From: Phycisphaerae bacterium SM23_30
GTDB lineage: Bacteria > Planctomycetota > Phycisphaerae > Sedimentisphaerales > SM23-30
Length of the DNA: 32,524 nucleotides
NCBI GenBank assembly: GCA_001303695.1
Contig: LJUC01000009.1
Span: 1-32,524 of the forward strand
Direction of reading: 5' to 3'
Shown here: positions 7,237-15,518 of the stretch, one piece after another
Layout: each line of letters begins with the position of its first letter
How positions within the stretch are numbered: the first letter of the stretch is position 1
Program-made: the position numbers and the translations under genes
Notes under the pieces: generated by a model
What the model was told of the DNA's origin: nothing
What the model saw: only the letters and a program-made list of their open reading frames with translations
The model's database searches: none

Positions 7237-9708
7237 ATGAAAAATTACATTTATTTATTTTATGTGATGGGTTTACTAACTTTTGTTATGTCTGCTGATT
7301 TCTTGGCGGCCTCCGAGCAACTGCGGGTGCCCGAACGAGGTTTCATAAGTTCTCAACCCGCAGAAACCTGGGAGCAGGGATTGATCTCGGGTAACGGCAC
7401 GATCGGCGCCAACGTGCTGAGTCGTCCTCTGGATGAGACGATCATATTTACCCATGAACGATTGTTCCTGCCGAAGGGGCCTCCGTTGATGCCGCCCAAT
7501 ACTGCACCGCGTTTGTTTGAGATTCGCCGGCTTATCGACCGAGGGCTCTACAAGCAGGCGACCGAATTGACTTTTGAACTGTCTGAACAATCCGGCTTTA
7601 TGTATCCTGATCCGTTCGTGCCGGCTTTTGACTTAAGTATTAAAATGGACTCCGAACCGGATATTTCCGATTACACGCGATCGATGGATTTTCAGACCGG
7701 TGAAGCTACCGTTCATTGGGCCGACAGTCGTGGAGTATTCGAGCGTAAGTTATTTGTTTCCCGGGCAGATGGGGTAGCAGTGCTTTTGATAAGAGGTCCG
7801 GGAAGGGGCGAGGTGAATTGCCGGCTGAAACTTAAACCAAGGGAACCCAGCGATAAACTGGATTCCAGGAAAGTAGAATCTTCACGTAGAACTTTCGAGA
7901 GGAACATCACCGATTTGGAAATCACAGCTGAAAAATCAGCCTTAATATTCAAAAACAGTTTTGCCCAGGCGTACCCCGGAAGTATCCACGGACTAGAAGG
8001 AGTGGCTCGTGTCATCCTGAAGAATGGTACAGCAACTCCTCAAAAAGATACTTTGGTCGTTACCGGAACGGATCAGGTGCTGGTCCTGATAGATATCAAG
8101 ATGATTTACGATCCGGATCGGTCGCGAATCGAGGAAACAAAAAATGCCCTAGCCGAATTAACTGCCGATTACGGAAGGTTGCTCAGGCGACATGCGCGCG
8201 TGCACGGGGAGCTTTTTAACCGGATGAGATTGGACCTGGGTGGTGGGCCGGATCACAATCTTACTAATGAAGAATTATTGGCTAAGACGAGTAATGAACG
8301 GCTCAACAAGGCTTTAATTGAAAAAGAATTCGACGCAGGCCGCTACAACATTATTTCTTGCACAGGAGAGCTTCCCCCCGTCCTGCAGGGTGTCTGGGCG
8401 GGAACCTATGTCCCCGATTGGGCCAGCGATTACACCCACAACGGTAATGTACCTTCAGCGATCGCCAGTATGCTAATGGGTAATACACCCGAATTAATGT
8501 TAGCTTACACTTCCTATATTGAATCGATTGTTCCCTATCTTGAGTTAAATGCTCAACGAATTTTTGGGGCTCGGGGAGTGGTTCTGCCTTCCCGGTCGTC
8601 GACTCACGGATTTAATAATGCCTTTGCCCCAAGCTTTGCCGGCGCTTTCTGGGTGGGCGGAGCAGCGTGGGCGGCACATTTTTTCTATGACTATTATCTC
8701 TACACCGGCGACCAGGAATTTTTGGTCGAACACGCCCTACCGTTTATGGAAAAAGCGGCGGTGTTTTTTGAAGACTATTTATATGAAGGACCGGATGGTA
8801 AGTATGTATTCTCGCCGACCCAATCTCCGGAAAACACGCCCGGCAACACGAATTCTCAGGGTTCATTTAATGCCACTATGGATGTTGCTGCGGCAAAGGA
8901 ATTATTGGGAAATCTAATAACCGCTTCTAAAGAATTGGGTGTTAATCGAGATAAGATATCAGTTTGGCAGGGGATGCTGGAAAAGATGCCGGAGTACATG
9001 ATTAATGAAGATGGTGCTATTAAAGAATGGTTGACACCTAAACTAGAAGATCGACACAGTCATCGGCACTCCTCACATCTCTATGCCTTGTTTGACGGTA
9101 TGCCCGAAGAAATTGTGAATGATCCTAAACTTCAGGAAGCATTCAAGCGAGTGATTGAAATCAAACTAGAGCGACATTGGAAGAATAACCGTTCCGGATT
9201 TATGTCGTTTGGAGTGGTTCAAATCGGTCAAGCCGCTGCCAGTCTGGGAGAAAATGAACTGGCCTACCAATGCCTGATCAACCTGGTTAATCGCTATTGG
9301 CTTAATAACCTGGCATCCATGCACAATCATAAAACGCTGTTCAACATGGACATCAGTGGCGGTATGCCGTCAGTAATTATCAAGATGCTGGTAGCATCAG
9401 AGCCGGGCAGGATCCAACTGTTGCCGGCGCTGCCGGCGGCCTGGCCCACCGGAACTATCAAAGGAGTGCTCTGCCGTGGCCAGATCGAAATCAAACGTCT
9501 CCATTGGAACCAAAACCGTATCCAGGTAAGCCTTCTATCGACAAAGAGTCAGTCTATCATAATTGAAACGACGACAGAGATTACAGAGATCTCAGTACAA
9601 AAAGGCAATGTTTCTATCCGATCAGCCTATAAAAAAAACAGGCGCAGCATCTCTCTGCCTGCCCGACAGGAAATAACACTGGAAATTCAAATTAGCAAGG
9701 ATAATTGA
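7237..9708 (+). CDS. GH95-type glycoside hydrolase (alpha-L-fucosidase/galactosidase family), divergent
   Basis: The 823-residue product starts with a signal peptide (cleavage near L-A-A, residue 25) and an AGGAGG ribosome site at 7219-7224. The N-terminal domain (W-E-Q-G-L-I-S-G-N-G-T-I-G-A-N) and the (alpha/alpha)6 catalytic region follow GH95 order. An N-x-N pair at Asn402/Asn404 and S-P-E-N with Glu532 fit the water-positioning asparagines and general acid known from the Bifidobacterium fucosidase AfcA. H-R-H-S-S-H-L-Y is at 609-616, and Asp705 (N-M-D-I-S-G-G) fits the fourth catalytic residue. The C-terminus has L-L-P-A-L-P-A-A-W-P-T-G. The canonical aromatic Q-M-N-Y-W-P-A segment after N-x-N is replaced by V-P-S-A-I-A-S, so substrate specificity may differ from known fucosidases. 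It ends two bases before the next start, so the two genes are probably translationally coupled. Confidence 0.87.
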   Translation: MKNYIYLFYVMGLLTFVMSADFLAASEQLRVPERGFISSQPAETWEQGLISGNGTIGANVLSRPLDETIIFTHERLFLPKGPPLMPPNTAPRLFEIRRLIDRGLYKQATELTFELSEQSGFMYPDPFVPAFDLSIKMDSEPDISDYTRSMDFQTGEATVHWADSRGVFERKLFVSRADGVAVLLIRGPGRGEVNCRLKLKPREPSDKLDSRKVESSRRTFERNITDLEITAEKSALIFKNSFAQAYPGSIHGLEGVARVILKNGTATPQKDTLVVTGTDQVLVLIDIKMIYDPDRSRIEETKNALAELTADYGRLLRRHARVHGELFNRMRLDLGGGPDHNLTNEELLAKTSNERLNKALIEKEFDAGRYNIISCTGELPPVLQGVWAGTYVPDWASDYTHNGNVPSAIASMLMGNTPELMLAYTSYIESIVPYLELNAQRIFGARGVVLPSRSSTHGFNNAFAPSFAGAFWVGGAAWAAHFFYDYYLYTGDQEFLVEHALPFMEKAAVFFEDYLYEGPDGKYVFSPTQSPENTPGNTNSQGSFNATMDVAAAKELLGNLITASKELGVNRDKISVWQGMLEKMPEYMINEDGAIKEWLTPKLEDRHSHRHSSHLYALFDGMPEEIVNDPKLQEAFKRVIEIKLERHWKNNRSGFMSFGVVQIGQAAASLGENELAYQCLINLVNRYWLNNLASMHNHKTLFNMDISGGMPSVIIKMLVASEPGRIQLLPALPAAWPTGTIKGVLCRGQIEIKRLHWNQNRIQVSLLSTKSQSIIIETTTEITEISVQKGNVSIRSAYKKNRRSISLPARQEITLEIQISKDN
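9697..9702 (+). promoter_or_regulatory. Ribosome binding site fixing the LamG-1 start at 9711
   Basis: AAGGAT lies eight bases before ATG 9711 and inside the 3' end of the GH95 gene. The in-frame TTG at 9705 would be only two bases from this site, so ATG 9711 is preferred. Confidence 0.55.
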
Positions 9709-9710
9709 AA

Positions 9711-11804
9711 ATGAAAAAAAATATTTACTTGGCAGTTATTTGGTTGTTTTCTCTTTTGTCTGTTAATGCTGCTTACGCTTTTCAGGAAAATCCCGCTGCC
9801 TGGTGGAAATTTGATCAAATCACCGACAAAAGTGTTTTTGATAAGGCATCGGGCCAAAGAGATGTAATTAAAGGGACCTACTTCCGGAGCGTAGATGGTG
9901 TATCAGGTAAAGCTATCAAGCTGGATGGTTTTACCAGTTACGTACTACGCCCGGGTAAAGAAGCGCCGACTATCAAAGGCGCGTTCAGCGTCGAGGGCTG
10001 GTTTGCCCTGGGTGCGTATCCGACTCACTGGTGCCCGATAGTAATGCAGGGTAAACCGTCGAATTCTGGTTTCTTTTTAGGAGTGAATGCTCGAGGCCGG
10101 GTGGGATTTAAACTCTTTGCCGGTAGCGAATGGCAGGCGGTTCAATCTGACGAGATGATCCCCCTGCGTAAGTGGACACACCTGGCGGGAATTTATAACG
10201 GTCGGGACGAAATCACCCTGTATGCTGATGGAAAAACAATTGCTTCAAAAAAAATCCAGGGTGAATTTATCCCCGCTAAAGGATCAGACCTGCTGATTGG
10301 AAAACACAGCATCATGAGAAAACCGGACGGGACCATACGTCCTCACGCTACGGCGGATGTATATACTTTTTTCGATGGGATTATCGATGAGCTGAAGTTG
10401 TTTAACCGAAGTCTTGATTCCGGGGATATTGCCGCCGAGTTCGCCCGATTTCAACCGACGGAAAAACCTGATCTTCCCCTGCGGCCCTTGCCATTCGGTC
10501 CGCCCGGTCCGGGAAAATTCGGTGCCTACTACACCACATTGAAATATTATGAAGGTTGGGATGCGCCGTGGCGAGTGGCCGACCATGCCGACGTGATTGT
10601 ACGTTTTGACGAGTCAGCGTGCCGATTTGTTTTCTGGCGGGGGACCAGTTATGTGCCCCATTGGGTCACCGAGAATGGAATTTGCTTTGACAATGGTTTT
10701 TTAGAAACCTGGAACGATAAAGGCTGCTGCGAACCGATGTCCGACAAACAGTGCCGACACAGTCATGTGCGGATTATCGAAAGTAATGACGCCCGGGTGG
10801 TGGTTCACTGGCGTTATGCTCTGGTGGACAACTGGTATAACTTTGCCTTGATCGATGAGAATACCGGGTGGGGTGATTGGGCCGACGAAGTATTTACCAT
10901 CTATCGGGATATGATTGGCGTGAGGGCAGTTACTTTGCAGAGTGCTCAACCGACAGCGCCTCACGAATGGCACGAAAGTATTGTCGTTTTGGGTCCGGGA
11001 CAGCGGCCGGATGAGGTGTTGGATCTGGAGGCCCTGACGCTGGCCAACATACAGGGTGAGACTTATACCTATTCTTGGGCGGATCGTACTCCGACCCGAA
11101 GACCGCGCCAGCCGAAAGGAGCTAATATTCAATTAATAAATACCCAATCCGAATATAAAACCTTTACTTTGGTGCGGCCTCAAGATGATCCTTCATTTGA
11201 TATTTATGCCGGTGAAATTCGTCGTGATGTGTGCGTGTTTCCCTGGTGGAACCATTGGCCCACAGCACCGAAACCCTCGGACGGCCGTTACGCTATGGCC
11301 GACGACCTGGCATCCCATGCCTCGCTGACGCACATTTACTGGGGCCCATACCGCCAGACAGAAACTTCCATGACAAAAATTCAATTGATGGGTATGACGA
11401 ATGAAAGTGCCGAGCGTCTGGTTCCTTTAGCACGGTCATGGTCGAATCCCCCGGAAATTAAAGTAGCAGCCGGTGATTATAACTTTCTTGGTTACGAAGC
11501 GGCCGAACGGGCTTACATTTTTGACACCAGCAATAAAAACAAACCCGGTGACTTAACCTGCGAAATTGTAGCCAGTGCTGCTAATCCCATTTATAATATT
11601 GCCTTGGTTATCAATGGCTGGGGAGATGGGGGAGCGGTGTTGAAACTGAATGGTAACATAATCAATCAGGGCAAAAACTTTCGCGTGGGCCATCGCGCCG
11701 GTCTGGAGGACACCGCTTTGATTGTGTGGATTAAACACGAATCTACCAAACCGGTGAAAATCACTTTAAACAGAGCGGGAAATAATTTGAAAGGAACGAA
11801 ATAA
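9711..11804 (+). CDS. Secreted LamG-domain protein with conserved C-terminal region of unknown function (paralogue 1 of 3)
   Basis: The 697-residue product has a signal peptide (cleavage after A-Y-A, residue 23) and a concanavalin-like LamG/jelly-roll domain at about 26-245. The latter shows A-A-W-W-K-F-D, S-V-E-G-W-F-A-L-G-A-Y-P, K-W-T-H-L-A-G-I-Y and F-F-D-G-I-I-D-E-L-K. After a Pro-rich linker (L-P-F-G-P-P-G-P-G-K-F-G-A-Y-Y) comes a roughly 430-residue region that I cannot assign to a known family. Its conserved motifs are V-F-W-R-G-T, C348-R-H-S-H352-V-R, H366-W-R-Y-A-L, N514-H-W-P and Q653-G-K-N-F-R. Closely matching motifs occur in the proteins at 21859 and, as far as it reaches, 31664. 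LamG domains usually bind glycans; the second region may be catalytic, possibly a lyase, or another binding module. It lies between GH95 and the sugar symporter with gaps of two and three bases. Confidence 0.85.
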   Translation: MKKNIYLAVIWLFSLLSVNAAYAFQENPAAWWKFDQITDKSVFDKASGQRDVIKGTYFRSVDGVSGKAIKLDGFTSYVLRPGKEAPTIKGAFSVEGWFALGAYPTHWCPIVMQGKPSNSGFFLGVNARGRVGFKLFAGSEWQAVQSDEMIPLRKWTHLAGIYNGRDEITLYADGKTIASKKIQGEFIPAKGSDLLIGKHSIMRKPDGTIRPHATADVYTFFDGIIDELKLFNRSLDSGDIAAEFARFQPTEKPDLPLRPLPFGPPGPGKFGAYYTTLKYYEGWDAPWRVADHADVIVRFDESACRFVFWRGTSYVPHWVTENGICFDNGFLETWNDKGCCEPMSDKQCRHSHVRIIESNDARVVVHWRYALVDNWYNFALIDENTGWGDWADEVFTIYRDMIGVRAVTLQSAQPTAPHEWHESIVVLGPGQRPDEVLDLEALTLANIQGETYTYSWADRTPTRRPRQPKGANIQLINTQSEYKTFTLVRPQDDPSFDIYAGEIRRDVCVFPWWNHWPTAPKPSDGRYAMADDLASHASLTHIYWGPYRQTETSMTKIQLMGMTNESAERLVPLARSWSNPPEIKVAAGDYNFLGYEAAERAYIFDTSNKNKPGDLTCEIVASAANPIYNIALVINGWGDGGAVLKLNGNIINQGKNFRVGHRAGLEDTALIVWIKHESTKPVKITLNRAGNNLKGTK

Positions 11805-11807
11805 ATT

Positions 11808-13511
11808 ATGTTAGCGGAAATGGCCATCTCTACTTTTGACTTGACGGTAATCATCGCCTACCTGATTGGGATTATGCTGATTGGAATATGGGTCGGCTAT
11901 CGTCGACATGCTACCAGCCAGCAATATTTCCTGGCGGGCAAATCACTGGGATGGTTCAGCATCGGGGCGGCGCTTTTTGCCTCCAATATTTCGACGATCC
12001 ACCTGGTGGGTTTAGCCGCAGCAGGGGCCGATGTGGGGATGGTGATGGGCAATTTTGAATGGATGGCGTCTTTCTGCCTGATTATCTTAGGACTGGTTTT
12101 TGCTCCCTTTTATTTTAAGAGCCGCATCTCCACCCTGCCGGAGTACCTGGAAAAACGCTACAGTACTCACGCCCGAACTTGCCTGGCGTTTGTGGCGATT
12201 TTTGGGGCACTTTTGATTCATATCGGCATCAGTTTATTTGCCGGGGCCAAACTGTTCGAAAGTTTTTTGGGGGTGAATGTTTTGTGGTCGATTCTGATAA
12301 TTTCCGCGGTAACAGTGGTTTATACCATCCTGGGTGGTCTAAAAGCCGTGGTGGTAACCGAAACCATTCAGACATTTCTACTACTGGGTGGAGCCGTTCT
12401 GGTAACGGCATTGGGAATAAATTACCTGCCCCAGTGCGGTGTGGAAAACATTTCCGATTTTAGCTCCCAACTTAAAACCGATCAGATGAGTATGATTCAT
12501 TCGATCAGAAACGAACAGGGATTTTTAAATGAATATTCCTGGTTAGCAGTTCTGCTGGGTTATCCGGTACTGGGTATCTGGTATTGGTGCTCCGATCAAA
12601 CGATCGTCCAGCGGGTGCTGGGCGCCAAAGGCCTGCAACACGCCCAGTTGGGACCGTTATTTGCCGGCTTTCTTAAAATTCTACCGGTGTTCTTAATGGT
12701 TTTTCCGGGCGTCATCGGCTATTTGATGTATAAAAATGGATATATCACCTTACCCATGCTGGATAATGGTCAACTGGATTATAATTTAACCCTGGCGTCT
12801 ATGATTAATATTTTGGTGCCCCAGGGAATCAAAGGTCTGCTGGCAGCGGGACTATTAGCCGCCTTGATGAGCACCATCGCTGCCGCTCTCAACAGTTGCG
12901 CCACCTTGATCTCGGTCGATGTGATTAAACGAATCAAGCCGGATATCACCGATGCCAAGCAGGTCTCTATCGGCAGAGTCAGCGCCGGTGTGGTGATGGT
13001 TCTGGCTATGCTCTGGTCCACTCAGGGCGATCAGTTCGGCACCATTTTTGAGGCCATCAATAAAATCCCCATGATCTTTGCCCCGGCGGTTACAACCGTT
13101 TTTCTGCTAGGTGTTTTCTGGCGCCGCGGCACTAACAAAGCCGCCCTGGCAACCTTCGCCATTGGCTGTTCGGTGGGTTTAATATATTTTGTGATGGACA
13201 TGCCGGTCATTGGTAAATCTCTGCTGGATAATCCTCGGGAAGGATTTGCCGGCCTGGTGACTGATCCTGTTCAAGGGATTGGCATACCCTTTATGCTGGT
13301 CGGACCGATACTATGCGCTATGTGCATCATAATATACGTAATAACCAGTTTGATGGCGCCGGCGCTCGCTTCAGAAAAACTCGAAAATGTCTGCTGGGAT
13401 CATCCCTTAAAGGCCCTCACAGAAAGTAAAATTTCCGGGGTGAAGAATCCGCGGATTTGGGCCTTAGTACTATTCATTATTATGTGCGTGTTATACTTTT
13501 TCTTGCGTTAA
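11808..13511 (+). CDS. Sodium/solute symporter (SSS/SGLT family), probable sugar importer
   Basis: This 567-residue integral membrane protein has about 13-14 hydrophobic segments, as expected for the SSS family with its LeuT-like fold. Diagnostic stretches are Y-F-L-A-G-K-S-L-G-W with G-A-A-L-F-A-S-N-I-S-T in the first helix region (sodium and substrate site) and G-G-L-K-A-V-V-V-T-E-T-I-Q at 176-188. Family members couple sodium entry to uptake of sugars, amino acids or vitamins. Here the position between glycan-degrading enzymes and cytoplasmic sugar enzymes supports import of a monosaccharide or small oligosaccharide across the inner membrane. It starts three bases after the LamG gene with AAGGA at 11791-11795. 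An in-frame ATG at 11820 is a less likely start. Length is normal for the family. Confidence 0.94.
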   Translation: MLAEMAISTFDLTVIIAYLIGIMLIGIWVGYRRHATSQQYFLAGKSLGWFSIGAALFASNISTIHLVGLAAAGADVGMVMGNFEWMASFCLIILGLVFAPFYFKSRISTLPEYLEKRYSTHARTCLAFVAIFGALLIHIGISLFAGAKLFESFLGVNVLWSILIISAVTVVYTILGGLKAVVVTETIQTFLLLGGAVLVTALGINYLPQCGVENISDFSSQLKTDQMSMIHSIRNEQGFLNEYSWLAVLLGYPVLGIWYWCSDQTIVQRVLGAKGLQHAQLGPLFAGFLKILPVFLMVFPGVIGYLMYKNGYITLPMLDNGQLDYNLTLASMINILVPQGIKGLLAAGLLAALMSTIAAALNSCATLISVDVIKRIKPDITDAKQVSIGRVSAGVVMVLAMLWSTQGDQFGTIFEAINKIPMIFAPAVTTVFLLGVFWRRGTNKAALATFAIGCSVGLIYFVMDMPVIGKSLLDNPREGFAGLVTDPVQGIGIPFMLVGPILCAMCIIIYVITSLMAPALASEKLENVCWDHPLKALTESKISGVKNPRIWALVLFIIMCVLYFFLR

Positions 13512-13548
13512 TTCACTTTTTAATTATAGGTTTTAGGAAAATTAAAAA

Positions 13549-14568
13549 ATGCGACAAGCTGTTATGACCGAACCGGGTAAAATTGAGTTTCGGGATGTCC
13601 CTCTTCCGGCGCCGGGTCCGGATGAAATTTTATTGGAGATCAAACATATTGGGATTTGCGGCAGCGATATTCATGTGTATCACGGCAAACATCCTTTTAC
13701 CTCTTATCCGGTGGTGCAGGGGCATGAATATTGCGGCATAGTAGCGCAGGTGGGAAAAAACGTAAAAAAAATTAAAAACGGTTCACTGGCAACCGCCCGG
13801 CCGCAGTTGGTCTGCGGTGAGTGCGGCCCGTGTCGGCGCGGTGATTACAACGTATGTGAGAGTTTACGCGTTCAGGGTTTCCAGGCTCCAGGCTGTGCTC
13901 AGGAAGCATTCCTTGTACCCATTGACAGAATCGTTCCTGTCGCTGATTCCGTCACCCTAGAACAGGCTGCTTTGATCGAACCGACCGCCGTGGGTGCTCA
14001 TTCTACTGCACGAGAGGGAGATCTGAAGGGAAAAAATGTGGTGGTGCTGGGCGCCGGCACTATCGGAAATCTAATCGCCCAGGTTACCCGCAGTCACGGC
14101 GCTAATAAAATTCTCATCACCGACCTGAGTGATTACCGACTGGAAATCGCCCGGCAGTGCGGGATTGAAAATACATCAAATGCTAATAAGGAAAAATTAA
14201 AAGATGCGGTTCAAATGGTGTTCGGCGATGAAGGTTTTCAGGTGGCTTTTGAGGCGGCTGGAGCGCAAAACACCCTGACCGGTGCTATCGAAAATATTGA
14301 AAAAGGAGGCACAATCGTGGTGGTGGGGGTGTTTGAGGAAAAACCCCGTGTTGACATGGCCGTGGTCGGAGAACATGAAATCAGTCTGATCGGGACCATG
14401 ATGTATAAGCATAAAGATTACCTGGAAGCCGCTGAATTAATCGCTTCCGGTAAAGTCATCACCGAACCGCTCATCACCCGGCACTTTCCGTTTGAGCAAT
14501 ATCTGGATGCTTACCGGTTTATTGACCAACAGGGCGACAAGGTGATGAAAGTTATGATTGATCTATAA
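13549..14568 (+). CDS. Zinc-dependent medium-chain alcohol/polyol dehydrogenase
   Basis: The 339-residue cytoplasmic enzyme belongs to the MDR superfamily. Catalytic zinc ligands are visible as Cys37 (I-C-G-S-D-I-H), His59-Glu60 (G-H-E-Y-C-G) and Glu144 (L-I-E-P). The structural zinc lobe is Cys89, Cys92, Cys95 and Cys103 (C-G-E-C-G-P-C). The Rossmann loop G-A-G-T-I-G is at 168-173. It resembles RspB-, sorbitol- and threonine-dehydrogenase-type proteins and would oxidise a sugar or polyol hydroxyl with NAD(P). The neighbouring symporter, PfkB kinase and iron alcohol dehydrogenase suggest a role in processing the imported sugar. I infer a deoxyhexose-derived substrate from context only. The ribosome site is a TAGGA-like sequence about 10 bases before the ATG. 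Confidence 0.93.
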   Translation: MRQAVMTEPGKIEFRDVPLPAPGPDEILLEIKHIGICGSDIHVYHGKHPFTSYPVVQGHEYCGIVAQVGKNVKKIKNGSLATARPQLVCGECGPCRRGDYNVCESLRVQGFQAPGCAQEAFLVPIDRIVPVADSVTLEQAALIEPTAVGAHSTAREGDLKGKNVVVLGAGTIGNLIAQVTRSHGANKILITDLSDYRLEIARQCGIENTSNANKEKLKDAVQMVFGDEGFQVAFEAAGAQNTLTGAIENIEKGGTIVVVGVFEEKPRVDMAVVGEHEISLIGTMMYKHKDYLEAAELIASGKVITEPLITRHFPFEQYLDAYRFIDQQGDKVMKVMIDL

Positions 14569-14592
14569 CTTTTTAACAAATATTGAAGGTTC

Positions 14593-15486
14593 ATGTCTCA
14601 AACCGACAACAAATACCGGATGATAGGAATCGGCGAAGTGCTCTGGGATATGCTGCCTAGCGGGCGGCGGCTGGGCGGCGCACCGGCAAATTTCGCCTTT
14701 CATGCTCAAGCCTTGGGAGGAGTCGGTACTACTGTCAGCGCCGTGGGCCCGGATGTCCTAGGTCAAGAGATCATCCAACAACTAAAAGGGATGAATCTAA
14801 ATACTGGATACATTACTATAGACCCAGATCATCCTACAGGAACGGTTTCGGTGAAACTTGATCAAAAAGGCCTGCCGGATTACACGATTAATGAAAACGT
14901 AGCGTGGGATTTCATCAGTGCCTATGACGGTTTGTTCGATCTGGCGGCTCAGGCTCAGGTGGTTTGTTTCGGCAGCCTGGCCCAACGTTCGCTTGTTTCC
15001 CGTGATACTATCGGACTGTTCCTCCAACACACAAACACGTCATGCCTGAAAATATTTGATATCAATATTAGGCAATCCTATTATACTGTTGACATGTTTC
15101 AACAAATGCTGGCATTGTCGGATGTTTTAAAGTTGAATAAAGAAGAATTAATTAAATTAACAGAGCTTTTGAATTTATCTGGATCGGAACCTGATGTCTT
15201 AACGCAAATGTTAGAGAGCTATGATTTACGCTTAATCGCCTTAACCCGGGGAGATCAAGGCAGCTTACTCTTAACCGAGAATGAACGCTCGGAACATCCG
15301 GGTTTTTCTGTTGAAACGGTAGATACCGTGGGCGCCGGTGATGCTTTCTCGGCAACGTTGGCATTAGCCTTGCTGCGGGGTAAAACTCTCGATCAAATTA
15401 ACGAATATGCCAATCGCATCGCCGGCTATGTGTGTACCCAAACCGGCGCTACGCCAAATATACCGGATCATCTAAAGTATTTTTAA
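14593..15486 (+). CDS. PfkB family carbohydrate kinase (fructokinase-like)
   Basis: This 297-residue soluble kinase has the ribokinase/PfkB fold. The N-terminal G-E-V-L-W-D-M-L-P and G-G-A-P-A-N-F-A-F-H (28-37) are typical of bacterial fructokinase-like members. The C-terminal signature D-T-V-G-A-G-D-A-F-S-A (244-254) carries Asp250, the expected catalytic base, and the anion-hole glycines. It would phosphorylate a keto- or aldo-sugar with ATP. In this setting the substrate could be a ketose or keto-acid made from the imported sugar by the dehydrogenase upstream, but nothing in the sequence proves it. It is 24 bases after the zinc dehydrogenase, with AAGG just before the ATG, and 32 bases before the iron alcohol dehydrogenase. 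Length is normal. Confidence 0.92.
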   Translation: MSQTDNKYRMIGIGEVLWDMLPSGRRLGGAPANFAFHAQALGGVGTTVSAVGPDVLGQEIIQQLKGMNLNTGYITIDPDHPTGTVSVKLDQKGLPDYTINENVAWDFISAYDGLFDLAAQAQVVCFGSLAQRSLVSRDTIGLFLQHTNTSCLKIFDINIRQSYYTVDMFQQMLALSDVLKLNKEELIKLTELLNLSGSEPDVLTQMLESYDLRLIALTRGDQGSLLLTENERSEHPGFSVETVDTVGAGDAFSATLALALLRGKTLDQINEYANRIAGYVCTQTGATPNIPDHLKYF

Positions 15487-15518
15487 TTTAAAGCAAAAAA
15501 ATTTCTTAGAGGACTATT

